Shown piece by piece: positions 20,563 to 33,400 of a DNA stretch of 64,000 nucleotides. The position numbers and the translations under genes were made by a program. Below the pieces are notes generated by a model that saw only the letters and a list, made by a program, of their open reading frames with translations, had not been told where the DNA came from and searched no databases. The stretch's first letter is position 1, and each line of letters opens with the position of its first letter. Location of the stretch: positions 303,001-367,000 of the forward strand of contig VIIQ02000678.1 in assembly GCA_007449985.2 (NCBI GenBank), in the 5' to 3' direction. This stretch comes from Desmodesmus armatus. Lineage: Eukaryota > Chlorophyta > Chlorophyceae > Sphaeropleales > Scenedesmaceae.

Positions 20563-23500
20563 TCAGAACACATTGAGGATCATCTTCACCCCTGCAGCTG
20601 CTTCAGCTGCCTGTACAGCTGCCCCCTGCGCTCAGCGGTTGACTCATCCTCAGCCATCAGCAGCGCAGCATCCAGACGCTGCTGCCTGCCGCTACCACCA
20701 GCACCCAGCTGCTGCTGCCTGCTGCCCCCCTCACCACCTGCACTGCCACCCCCACCCTCACCCTCTCCCTCCCCGTCACTGCCCTCCCTGGCGTTGCTGT
20801 CGTTGGAGTCTGCCCCTGATCCCTCCAGCCCCACCATCCCTGCTGCCAGCTGTGCCGGCAGGTCGTTGAGCTTGCTGCAGAAGCGCTGCAGCAGGTAGTG
20901 GTGCAGGTGCATGGGCACACCATCAATCACACGCTTGCTGGACACCTGCAGGACACAAGAGAAGTGACGCACAGGCAGGCAGGCAGGGGGGCCGGACACC
21001 TTCACAACGTCTGGAAGGGGAGTGCTTGTGTGCAGTGTCCAGGTTCCTGCACGTACTGACCGGTCACAATATGCTGCCTGGCTACCACAGTGCAAGAGTG
21101 CCAACTGTTATGCTGGCTGCATGCCAAGCTACTACAACCAGCTGGCTCAGGCCGCACTGCAACCGCTACCGGTAGTACAAAGCTCAACTGCAGGGAAGAC
21201 CAACTGCGCTGCCAGACCAACTGTCGGCTGCCAAGACAACTTGGCGTGGTGGCAGCACCGGCTGCTTTGTCAACCAAAAGCACTTCCGTCACTCACCTTG
21301 AAGTAGGCAAGTGTGCCTGCTATCAGCTCCAGCAGCCCTTCATCCTCCTGACACGTCTTCTGCTTCTTCCTAGCAACCGCCATATCCAAATCCTCAGGCG
21401 ACAGCTTGATCCCGATCGATGCAAGGAATGACAGCCCCTGGTCTAGAGCCTCCTTACCCACAACACCAGAAAAGTTTGGTGTAGTTTCAGTGAGGGCTTT
21501 GGCTGCCGCCCCGCTGCCGTAGAGCTGTTTTGTGAGCATGTCTTGGAAGCACTGCTTGCTGCTGACCATGTAGTGGCTGTTCTGTGTCCAGACCTGCTCC
21601 CGCTCCATGGCCATGAGGGAGGCGATGTGCTGCTCAGCCCTGGACAGCAGCTGGGCGTGAAGACAGTACAGCAGAGCCCTATGTGTGGCGCAGGGCAGGA
21701 CAGGACAGGACAGAAGACGACAGGGCAAGACGGCCAGATTCAGTCAGCGCAGTTGCCGATTCATGCAACTCAACAAAAGCAGAGGATCAATGTCAACTGG
21801 CGCTGCAGGCCATGCACAACAAACTGCCAACATCAGCTGGTCATGCAGCAAGCCTGTAAGATGCAGTGTGCAAGGGTGACACCACCCTTCAACATTTGCT
21901 TAGCTCAAGCCTCACAGAAGACAAGCCCACCGCACCCTGACCTGTATGATGCAGTGTGCCACAGCGACATTACAATGCAACACGTGCTTGGCCCATGCCC
22001 TGCAAAGCACAGGCTGCAGGACCCTGCATCAGGTCATGTCTCACCTGACCTCCTTGCGTGCGCCAGCAAACTGCCCAAAGTGTTCCTCCACCAGCCTGTC
22101 AGTCAGCTGCTGCAGCACCTCACCCACACCGTGCAAGCACTCAGCAGCAGCTGCATCCCAGCGCCCCTTGAGTCCCTGCACAAGCTCCTCCAACACCCTG
22201 TAAGGCGGGAAAGACGGCAGCTCCCGCACCCGGTACTGCCCTGCCAGCTGTCGAGCCTTTGCTAGCGTGATCAACCCCTCAGGCTCGCCAGCACCCTCGC
22301 TGTTAGCTGCGGGACCCTCCAGCCAGAACTGCGGATCCTCCTCCTGCCAAGTGCTGCTGCCGCTGCCCTTGCTGGCTGCAGCCACTGCAGCAAAGGCATT
22401 GCTGCTGCTGCCTGCTTCACTGCTGCTGGTGAGACGTGGGGCGTGCTGAGAGGACTTTCTGCCGGAACTGTGTGTAGTGCTTGTCTGCTGCGCGGAAGAA
22501 GGCTGCATCGTCCGACCCCTCCACTGCCTGTGCCACAGCCCTGGCCAGGTCACGCAGGCGGCTGAACAGCTCGGGGCCGGGGTCACTGGCAGGGGGAGGA
22601 GGCAGCTTGCGCAGCTGTGCCTCACTCTGCATAGCGAACGAGACACATGCACGCATGTCAGCACCGACCTACTACTCGTAACTATCTGCAAGGGCAGCCG
22701 ACAGCCGCCAGCCACTGTGCACTGCTGCGGTGTGCAACAATGTGTGATACAGCACTTTGGCATTGCAAAGGACGCGACATCCTAAACTGGCTACAGTACA
22801 GTGCGCTTGGAGGTCATTTGGGTGGATTGTTCTTGCTGAGCAACAGAACAGAACAGCAGCAGTAGGAACCAGCCATCCTGCTCAACAATGGCAGGTACAT
22901 GAGCCCACAGCTTGCATTCACCCACCTGGGCCAGCACCTCATCAAGTGCCTTCTTCATTTCGGGCAGCTCCCGCTGTGTGAGGGACACCAGCTGCTTGCT
23001 CAGCTGCACACGCAGGGCATCCACGCCGAAGCGCTCCCGAACGGACATGACGTCGGCCGAACCGAAGAATGCGTCACGCTCGAAAAAGTCGAGCTCCTTG
23101 GCAGCTGCGTCCTCTTGACTGATGTTGTTGTTAATGTCTTCCTGCAATACAAAGCAACGAAGGATGTTGCAACGTATTCATGAAAACGGCCGGTCGGGCG
23201 TATTGCAAAGCACAGATTTCGCGACGGCGTACACACGGACACGGCAAGTGCGGCACAGAACGGGCACATACCGTAGTGACGCGCCAAGTGATGCTGCAGA
23301 CACTGCGGCCTCAAAAAAGAAATCGTTTTGCTGCTGCCGTCTTGCAGGGCCAGGGCCAGGGCTTTCCTCACCTGTGAGGGGTTGACGACGCAGTAGTACC
23401 CCAGGCTCAACGGGTAGCTGTGGCCCTGCAGGACCTTCAGCCAGTTGCTGTGTGTGCCAGGCTCAATGGTGTCGGCCTTGGTCAGCACGCCAATGGTGCG

Positions 23501-25474
23501 GCTGCCATCCTTGTCAGCGGCACGCGCCATCTGAATGATAGCCTGCAGGTGCGGCAAGTGCAGAGAGAGTGAGCGCACGCAAATTGGACAGGATCACAGG
23601 CTATCATAGCCTGGGCCAAGTCAACTAAACCAATCAGACACCTGCATGCAGTGGCAGATTGGCAACGTGTGTGATGGTTATTCCTGCTGACGCATGACAA
23701 CATTCATGCAGGGCTGGGGCACTGCTGACAGCACGTGCAGCACACCCCGTTGTCGCCCATGCAAGACAATCCTCTTTCTGACTTGCTGACCAGTGTCAGG
23801 CAGCACGTTTGGTAACAGGCACATACACTGGACGTAACGGTTACGCACAGCGCGTGCATGAAGTACAGGCTGAAAAAGCTTTGCCAGCCTTGCACTACAC
23901 ATCACTCAGGGCAGGGCCAGCACACCTGATTGTCAATGTCGTCCTTGCACGTGATAGTTGCCACGATGATGGCTCTGTCGCTGCTGATGTACTGCTCAAC
24001 AAGCTCCTTCACAAGCTTCACGTTTGACTTGTCGTCCCCCTGCTCTGTCTGTATGATGCCTGGCAGGTCTATGAGTGACAGGTCCACGTCAGCACCAGTG
24101 ATCTCAAGCACTACAACGTTGCGCGTGAACTTCAGCGCGTCCTCCTGCTCAGTAGAATCTGCATCCAAAGAGCTGCTGCTGTTGCTGGCGTCCTTGGCTG
24201 TAGCTTTGCTGGCTGCTGTGTCTGCCTCGCGGGCGAAGATGTCTGCTGGTGTGTCTGGGTTGAGCAGCGCCCGCTGTGCCGCAGAGACGTAGAAGTGCAG
24301 CTGGTCCTTCTGGTCCTGCATGATTGTAGACACATGCACAGCAGTCAGTACCATTGTGCTGCACAACCCGCAAGAGCAAGGAACGGCTGTGCTCTGCTGA
24401 ACCATGGAAACTGCATTGATTTACTGTGCTGATGCCTTTTTATTGCAGCAGCCTCAGATGGGCGCATGCACAGGGCTATACATGCTGGCATCCGCCATGT
24501 TTGAGCATGTGCATCGCCTCATGTCCATGGATGCCGACGCTGGCAGCAAACCCCTTGGGTACCAGAGGTGCTCCCGCCAATGCCGCACCTGGTTGAGTGT
24601 CTTGAAGAGTGTCTCCTTGGGCTTGTTGCCCAACTGCTTGTTGTCCTTGCCATACTCCCGCCGCAGCTTGACAGCGCAGCACCAGCTGGTGGCACCACCA
24701 GGCGCAACTGTGCTCAGACGCACCTGCAGGCAGCAGCAGTGAGGTGAACGATAGTTCCTGATATTTGTCATATGATGATTGCATCGCGCAGTCTTTCCGG
24801 CACTTTGCAAGTTCACTGCTCACAAGACCTTGCAAGTTGCATTGCCTGCAGGCAATGCCTACTGACAAAACACATGCTGCTCACATGATATCGTGCAGCT
24901 GAGAGCAGCTGAGAGCAATTGATCAGATGAGGGAGGGTTCATTAAGTACAGCACTCAATCGTCTGCTGCTCGGTATGGGCGCGTGCATCCCTGTCCACCT
25001 GCGGACACCTGCTCCCCAACCCTCACCTCTGCTGGACACTTGGTGCATGTGCCTGCTGCCCGTGGCAGCTTCACTGCACACAGCCTGCAAGAATGAGATC
25101 AGCACACGTGAGGTTGTTAGAGTACCATCAGCACAACATGCACACTGCACAAGCAACTGCTCCAGCAACAAGCTCTGCCTGTACTGCTTCCATCTGTGCC
25201 ACTGTCATTGCAGTGAGCTGGTGAGATCTTCTCTCTCGGTAGTGTAGGGTATCTTTATATATCTGTCACGGGAAGTGTGCGGTGCCACTTACCTTTCCAG
25301 CAGTGAAGACTTGCCAGCGGACTGGTTCCCACACACCACCAGCGTAGGCACAGTGAAAGTGGCCTGGGCGCCAGCATCCCTCAGCTGGTTGACGAGGGCT
25401 ACCAGCTTCCTGCTCTTCTCCTTGTACTGCGTCTGATCAAAGCTCAAAGCCTGCGATGCTGTTGGGGGTGACAT
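20563..25474 (-). pseudogene. Mx/dynamin-like large GTPase, copy 2 (inverted, two frameshifts)
   Basis: The exon structure is the same as copy 1: 25474-25293, 25084-25027, 24723-24589, 24315-23926, 23542-23372, 23141-22926, 22626-22045, 21678-21297, 20945-20563. P-loop, DLPG and TKAD are all kept, and introns sit at identical positions. Two breaks occur. Exon 7 is one base too long, so the frame runs into TGA at 22417-22419 after SARPT. Exon 9 has GGGG where copy 1 has GGGGG, so translation would stop at 20586, seven residues early, rather than at the homologous TGA at 20563. The Ser/Ala-rich stretch in exon 7 also differs in length from copy 1. Either this copy is decaying or the assembly has indels. 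It is an inverted paralogue, converging tail to tail with copy 1. Confidence 0.85.
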
Positions 25475-27437
25475 CTGAAGCACACTGTGTGGGCCAAGCA
25501 CTAGTGCTGCACAGTACTGTGAGTCCTGTCCTCAGATGGCTGGATGTTGACAGACTAATTTGGAGGATATTTTGATTCAGTTTGGCTTGTGACAAGAGGC
25601 TTTAGGAGCAAGGCCAGCACACGCACAACGCTATTGGACAAGATCTGTGGTTGGGTGACCCAAGCTCTCACGCCGTCACCATGGCGGGGCTCTTCCGCCT
25701 TTTCTTCTTCTTGATGACTTTCGCTTTTGCGTGTACAGCTGCATCAGTCTTGTACACACCAGCACAACTGTCACCGCGGTGTTTGAAAATCCTGTTGTAT
25801 TCAACTGCCACCGGTCCTGCTCTTGAGCTGCAATAGCAGTGGCCACGCATGCGAAGTTGTTTGGATTTGGTCAGGAAGTTTGCCTGGGAGTAGTAGCTGG
25901 TGCTCCGCTCAAGGTTGCTGCTGAGTCCTGGCTCATGAGCTGATCAGCAGTGCAGCAGTGGGCAGCCAGCTGGTGTACAATGCTTTACAACTGCACAGCA
26001 TGCATGAGCAGGCACACATCCTTGACAAAGCAACAACTCAGACAGTCAGTCAGTCCCATTCCATTCAGCCTCACGAGGCAACAGATCGCTCCAGAGCAGC
26101 CCAGCAATCAAGGGCACCATGCTTTATGCAGGCAGCCAGATGCAGCGGGTGGGCCGCAGGACCCTCTGGAAAGGGCTGGCCGCTGGGCCCACACGGTGCT
26201 GGAGGGAATCAAGATCTAAGACCCCCCAGCTGCAGGCCTGCGAGCTGGCTTACGAACAGACAAAGGGTGCATTGTTACAACCAGCCCAAGCACAAACAAA
26301 GCACAAAGAGAAAGCTTGCAGCCGCAGCAAGATGCGGCATCAGTGTACAAACACTGGCAGCACAAGCCAGCACCCTGCTAACTGAGTGTGCAGCAAACAC
26401 ACAAACCCAAACCCTCAGCAAAAAGTGTAGGGCAACTACGGTGGCTAGACAGCCAAGCAGAAACAGTACCAAGCTTGCTGCAAACACAATCCAGCCGGCT
26501 GCCACTCCCTGCTGCACCTCAACACACCGGAGCAAGTAAATCATAACTGCATGCAGCCTGGCTGACGTATGCAAGGCAATGCTGCTGATCCAAGGACAAC
26601 ATGCAAGAAACGTCCTGGCAAAACCGCTGCATGCTCCACGGTACAACCCTCACACATGACATGACTTCGCACTGAATGCTGGTGCGTGTGATGACTTCTG
26701 ACTGCCCAAGCCCCCTCTTGCCGGAAGCCCCCCCCCCCCCCCCCCTCAACAAACACATGTGGGATGGATGCCAAACAGCAACCTCTACCCTTGCCTGTCA
26801 GAATCTCTGCACCAAGCTGCCACCCACCACTGGTGACAGCCCCACCCAATCCTGCCCTCCCACATGCCTATGGCCTGCCTCAGCATCACCTCACGCAGCC
26901 TAAATGGGCACATAGGGCAATCACTCACACCACGAAGCACCAACAGCACATGCAACGCAGCTCACAATCAACCCAACATGCCAGACTGCTGGCAGGCAGG
27001 CACCCATGCAGGAGGAGAGCAAGTGGCACAGATGCTCCCGCCTCATCAACACCCACGTAGCCAAACCCCTGCCCATCAAAACCCTACGCAACAACCTGTA
27101 CAACCACCAGCCGCCCTGACCCACCCAGCACCTCTTGGACCTCCCAGGCTGACAGAAACTGCTGCAACAGCAGCGCCCAGCCTGCCGCGCAATGCACCCA
27201 TAGACTCATGACTACCCTGCAACCACCCAAATGCACAACACAGTCAGAAGTATCGATTCCCAGCTGCTCCCCTGCCTCAGCATCACACCACAGAAGAACC
27301 TCCGCTGGCTCTGCTGCCGCCCTCCTAACCGCAGCTGGTGCAGTCGCCACGACCTTGCTGCTGCTGCTGCTGCTGTCGGTGTTCGTGTCGCCACTGCCCT
27401 TGCAATCCCCAACAGCAGCCTTGCTGCTGCCGCCCCT
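25475..27437. other. Region between dynamin copy 2 and the NT-C2/DIL gene
   Basis: It contains the promoter side of dynamin copy 2 and the 3' flank of the NT-C2/DIL gene. Apart from the short signal-peptide-like ORF at 25681, I see no supported coding sequence. A C homopolymer lies near 26730-26745. Confidence 0.5.
25681..25836 (+). CDS. Possible short secreted peptide or first exon with signal peptide
   Basis: ATG in a strong context (GTCACCATGGCGG) opens a 51-residue frame beginning MAGLFRLFFFLMTFAFACTA, a convincing signal peptide. The remaining 30 residues are unremarkable. It is divergent to dynamin copy 2. It could instead be exon 1 of a gene whose later exons I did not find, or chance. 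Confidence 0.35.
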   Translation: MAGLFRLFFFLMTFAFACTAASVLYTPAQLSPRCLKILLYSTATGPALELQ

Positions 27438-30400
27438 TCAGCGCACGCGTGCTGCTGATGGTGCTGCCTCCATGACCTGGCTGCTGTTGCTGTCCTGGCG
27501 CATGATGGTCATGGTGGTGGCACGCGGCACACCCGTGGACCACAGGTTGTGCAGCAGCTTGAAGCGCAGCGGAAGAGCCAGGCCCACTGAGGGCTCGGTG
27601 CACAGCGCACCCACCGCGTCCAGCTCCTCCTCACTCTCCCCGTCGTACTCCAGCCCAGGCTCCTCACCAGCCTCAACCTGTAAAGAAAGGACACAGGAAA
27701 GGGGAGGAAGAAAGGTGGTGGGTAAGACACGGGAAGGGGGGAATGAGGGCGGAGGGAGGAAGATAAGGTAGTGAGCACTCTCTCATTCAAAGCAATGAGA
27801 GGGGGGAGACGGGGAAAGGGCATGCACCTGCGCCCACTGACAGCATCACCCTCGTAGCTTGCCGTCTCACCATCCTCTCCTTCCTGCCTCCATCCCCCCT
27901 TCCTTCGTCCCTCCGCCCACCCCCTGCCTGCCCCCCCCCCCCCCCCCCACTCGCTCCCCCTCCGCCTCCCCTCGTCCCTCCCTTCCCCCCTCCCTCCACA
28001 CATATATACATCTACGCCACCCGTCACTATCTCACCTTCTCCATGGCCATGTCGTCAGTAGGGCTGTAGTAGGTGCACTCCCCCTCAACCTCCAGCTGAG
28101 GGGGCCGGCTGCCGTCACCCTGACAAGTCGCGATGGATTCCTGGCGCAACGAGTCAAGCACATCTGAACGCAGCACAACACAACAGCGGCAGCAGCACAG
28201 CAGGACAACACACTATTGGTGACCTAATGTACTGCAATGGTGACCTGATATGCCTTGCAGAGAGGCACAGTTGTGAGCATAGAACCCTGTGAGCCGCAAG
28301 TGGTTCAGGCGCGTCTGTACCTATCAACAGTCCAGTAAGCACAGCACAGCACAGCACAGCAGCCTCAAGCGCAGCCATCGCGCATATAGCAGTCATCGTC
28401 TACCTACCTGCTGGGATGCCCTCCTTGCTGAAGTCGTCTGCTGTGAAGCGGTTGAGCATGAACACCAACGTGTCCAGCGGCAACTGCATGCACACATACA
28501 GACAGACAACACAACATACACACCACACTGGTCATCACGGCGTATTATCTGACATTGCTATGCGCCTGTCCTCCCCCACCCTCATGCACATTACTACACA
28601 TGCCTGCTCAAACTCCAACCCCTCAAAACACAGTAAGCTTCCCCTCACTCAAACTGCCGCACGTGTCAGCGCGGATACCTTCCTCCAGCAGCAGGTCCCC
28701 TCCCTCTTCCTCAGCAACCCCTCCCCCGTTTGACACTGCCACACATGTCTGCTACGACTGCGCAACTTCATGCATCCCGCCCCCTGCACCCCCCAGCCTT
28801 CCCCCCTCACGCTGCTGCACATGTCTGCGCGAATGCCCTCCTCCAGCAGCAGGTCCTTGGGCATCATGAGCAGGTCACTGGTGGAGCGCAGCAGCGGGAA
28901 CAGCTGCTGACCCTGAGCAGGCAGGTTGGACCATATCTCACGCATGCCGCCATCACCAAACGCCCACTGCTGGAACCTGGGGTGGGGGGGACAGGAGCAC
29001 CAAGGGAAGAGAAAGAGAGGACGGGGGCATGCAGGTTGAGGAACGGAGCGGTGAAGGGGGAGGAATAGAGGAAGGGAGAGGATGAAGAGGGGCGCTCCAG
29101 TAGCGGGGTGGAGGAGGAGGGTGACAAGGGGGCAACCACCAAACCTATCATCATGACCTTCCATGTCCACATCCATGCCCTTGTTAGGTCATTGCTGATA
29201 ACATAACCCAGGTAGTTTGACCTGTAGAATACCACACTGCCGCTTACTGCTCCCCTCCTGCCCCTCTTCCTGCTGCTGCTGCTCTTCAGCCCTCCAGCTC
29301 GAGCCACTGAAGCCCCCCCCCCACTATCACCACACATCCCAAACCCACCGTGTGCACGCCATCTTCAGGTTCATGCCAGTGCCAAACGTGAGCACACCCC
29401 TTGTGAAGAATAGCATGCTGTCATCCAGCATGGGCATGTTGGGGTGGATGGGGTCGCGCAGAACAGAGTTGCTGCCCGTCCGCCCCTCCATCCCTGCTGG
29501 TGGGCGAGTCTGGCTGATGCTCCCCCCCCCCCCCCCCGGGGGCTCCCTCCCCAGCCAAGCCAGCCCCCCCTCCCAACACTAAACTACCCAACCCACCGTG
29601 TGCACGCCATCTTCAGGTTCATGCCAGTGCCGAATGTGAGCACTCCCCTCGTGAAGAATAGCATGCTGTCATCCAGCATGGGCATGTTGGGGTTGATGGG
29701 GTCGCGCAGCACAGTCTGCTGCCCCTCCGCCCCACCATCCCTGCTGGTGGGTGAGTCAGGGTGGTGGCTGCTGACTGCGCTGCTGCCCCCCTCACTCATG
29801 GAGTCGCTGGGTGGGTTGATCAGGAAGTGGAAGATCAGCACGTCCATGCGTTTCATCACCTCAAGCAGCACCTGTATAAAGGGGCAAGGGAGGGGTGCGG
29901 GTGATACAGTTACGGTTGCACCCGGGGGGGGGGGGGGGGGGGGGGGAGAGTGTGTGAGCAGGGCAAAAGGCGAAGAGGTGAGGGAGTGGAAGATCAGCAT
30001 GTCCATGCGTTTTGTCACCTCAAGCAGCGCCAGGAGGAGCAAGGGAGGAGGGCGGGGGAGGAGGGAGTGGGGTGAGTGTGTGAGCAAGGAAAGGGCATAT
30101 TCATAAGGGAGTGAAAGGTTGGACGTCCACGCGCTTCATCACCTTCATCACCGCACCTGGTGCCGCACTGTGCTGACGTGTCCATCCCTGCCCAGCACTT
30201 TCAACTGCGTCGCAAGTGGCCTCAAGTACGCCCAGCCACTTCCGGCACCCCTCTTGACTATACCATAAACCTCACATGCGCCCCCACCCCACCCCATCCC
30301 ACACCTGACAGCACATTAGAAATCAAAGGTGGGAGGAGTGACATCCATGCCACGAACTCCACATCCACAAAGTGTAACACACCTGGTGCCACAGCGTGCT

Positions 30401-33400
30401 GACGTGCCGCTGCGTCTCCCCACCAATCTTTTTTCTACAAGGTGTCTGAGGGCCCACGCACCTGGTGCCGCAGTGTGCTGACGTGTCCGTCCCGCCCCAG
30501 CACTTGCAGCTGCGTTGCAACGGCCTCCAGCGCCCCCAGCCACTTGCGCAGCGCCGCCTCCTGCCCGCTGCGCTTCACCACACCGGCAGCCAGTGCCGTG
30601 TTGGCGGGGCGGGCGCGGCTGGCGGCCACGGCTGGCACAAAGGTGTGTGTCCACACGTAGCTCACCAGCTCGTCAAATATGAACTTCTCCTGCTGCAGCA
30701 GCCGCGGGACAAACGCCTGCAGGGGCATGGCCAGAACACGAGAAACACCAAGCGGGTACTGTAGACGTGAGTGTTTTGACAAGGAATACATGTGCGCACA
30801 AGGGGACAATTTTGCAGTGGCTGGCTGCGCCACGCTGTGACAAAAGGGGGGGGTCCTGCAGAGCCTCAAGCTGGCCTTGGAGGCAAAAACTCCCTGCCCA
30901 CCTGGCTCCCACATATCGTATGCCCAGTGGCAGAAAAAGGTGGTGATACCCCCCCACCCTTTGTGCGACCGCACCTACCTCTGATGCCCAGTGCAGGGAT
31001 TTGGGTGGTGCTAGCTGCCCCCCCCCTTCCATCCTCCAGGGCCAGGCTGAGGCTCTGCGGGAAGCCCCCCCCCCAACACCACCTTGGGCTGCCCACCGCA
31101 CACCAATGTTGCCACTGCGCTCTGCCGTTTGTCCTCTTGTCAGACCCTGCACCCAGCAAGCCACCCTCTGCCCCCGCCCCCTACCCGCATTTACACCCAC
31201 CTCAGATGCCCAGTGCAGCGACGTGGGTGGTGCTGGCTGCCCCCCCCCGCTGCCGTCCTCCAGGGCCAGGTTGAGGCTCTGCACATCATCCCCGCCCCCC
31301 CACCCCTCATCAACTGCCGCCCCTGAAGGCCCCCTCACTACAAACACAACCTGTCAGCCCTACTTAAAACCTGCTCAAGATCTGACTGGGCAAACATGCA
31401 GTAACCCGTACGCAGTACCCACCCACATGACAGTATGGCAGACTAGACTACTTGGACAGCTTGGCATCAACCCCTACCTCTGATGCCCAGTGCAGCGATG
31501 TGGGTGGTGCTGGCTGCCCGCTGCTGCCGTCCTCCAGGGCCAGGTTGAGGCTCTGCAAGAAGCCGCGTAGGTGGACGCTGTTGGTCCACCAGAACGCAAG
31601 CAGCTTGGTGTCGCTGCGGTTTGCCACCACTGACGCACCAATCTGACGCAGCGCCAGGTGGCCAAACGGCAGACCGTCCTGTGACATGAGGAAGGAAAGT
31701 GGCACAAACAGGACACATTTAGGCGTCTGAGAGTGGTAACCCCCTTGCTGACAGATGCTGGTGTGTATTACACGAGGAAACACCAGCGACTGCACAGCTC
31801 AGATCTGCAAGCCCGCCAAACTCAGCAAAAGAGCCAAACACGCAGCAAGCACCACAACATTCCTGCCGACTTGACACCTTCCCTGCTGCTCACCTGTCGT
31901 CCCAGGCACACCATGGTCCGGGCGATGCGCCGCGCCGGGGCGTGCACCGCGCGTATGGGTGAGCGTGCCGGCAGCAGGTGGCGCTGCGCGTTGTAGATGG
32001 CAAACTCCGTGGCAGCAGCCAGCAGCAGCTCGTCCTGCAGCAGTAGCAATAACGACAGCAGAGACAGCAGCGAAGACATCAAATCCCGGTGCACAGTACA
32101 TGGCTGGGTGTGTGCATGACCATGCAAACAAGGCCCACTGGAGATGACACTGCTACCACTGCTTCTACTGTCAAATGCTGGGAAATATCTGGCAAACACT
32201 GAATGAACCACAATGGAGCATTGATGAACCACACTATTGGGCACAGCTCCACATAATTCCACTGCTAGCTGTTGCACTGCCAGCAGTTACCTGCAGTGAG
32301 CTGACGTCATCCAGCTGCGGCTCCACTGGTGTCAGGTCCGCCAGCTCCGTCTGGGTGGCACTGCAGCACCACATGACACACACAGCACACAGCACACAGA
32401 CAAACATGGGGTCAACAGACTGTGCAAGTCAAGTTATATATACTTGTGTGAGAGTCCTCCACTCAGACGACATCATGACACGACACACAGCCCTCTACAT
32501 CAAGGCACGTGCCATCCTCTGTCCTTACGATGCATCCTGACTGTCCTGCTGTGTTGGGTTGGCTGGCTGCAACTTGTGAGTCAACACAGCACAAAGCAAT
32601 ACAGTGGGGACTCCAGGCCTTACGTCATGTCACAGTTGCGGCACCAAGCAATCTGTTGAACGCTTGGTGCTGCAAGTGCGACGTGATGTAAGACCTGAGT
32701 TCCCCCTGTGTTGCTCTGTGCTGTGTTGACACACTTATGCCACAGTTGCTATTGCAAGGCCATGAGGTGCGCAAAATCCACCCAGACACCATGTTGACTT
32801 GTCGGCGTTCAATAGGCCTAATACTCCCCATGTGCAGTTCACCAGAAGCACGTCGTTGTACATTTCAATACACATGACTCACGTGTTTTTGAGTGGCCGC
32901 CGCTGCGGCCGCTCCGCCACCGCTGCCTGCCTGTCATTCAGCATGGTTGGCGAGGGCGCCTGCTGCTGCCTGCTGTCAACACCCTCCATGCGCCAGCTGC
33001 GACCAGATCTGCAGGGAAGATGGACACCGATGTTTCTGTTGGGTTACCAGGGGGGCGCACTAGCTCCGGCATGCCACACACAGCGCAATCAGGCGAACCC
33101 AACTGCCAGGGGCGAGGCAGAGCCTTACCACAGATGGGTGAGGTGTTCAAGATATGCCCACACACGCAAGGCGCCATGGACTGACCTTTCTGCAGGCGAA
33201 CTGCCATGGACTGCTGTGCCCCCCGCCCCCACCCACCCACCCACCCACACACACACACATGCGCAACACTGCAACAACACACAACCAGACACCATCAGGC
33301 GCTGCTACAAAAACCTCTGATTCCATGCAGAAACATGTGCACGCAAGCAACACTGTGGTCAAGACAAGCCACCCCAGACCCCTCAATCCAGCAGCAATCC

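Noticed and set aside
27509..28027. Gly/Arg-rich minus-strand frame near the NT-C2/DIL 3' end
   Set aside because: Low-complexity shadow spanning an intron. The coding exon at 27677-27438 uses a different frame with correct junctions.
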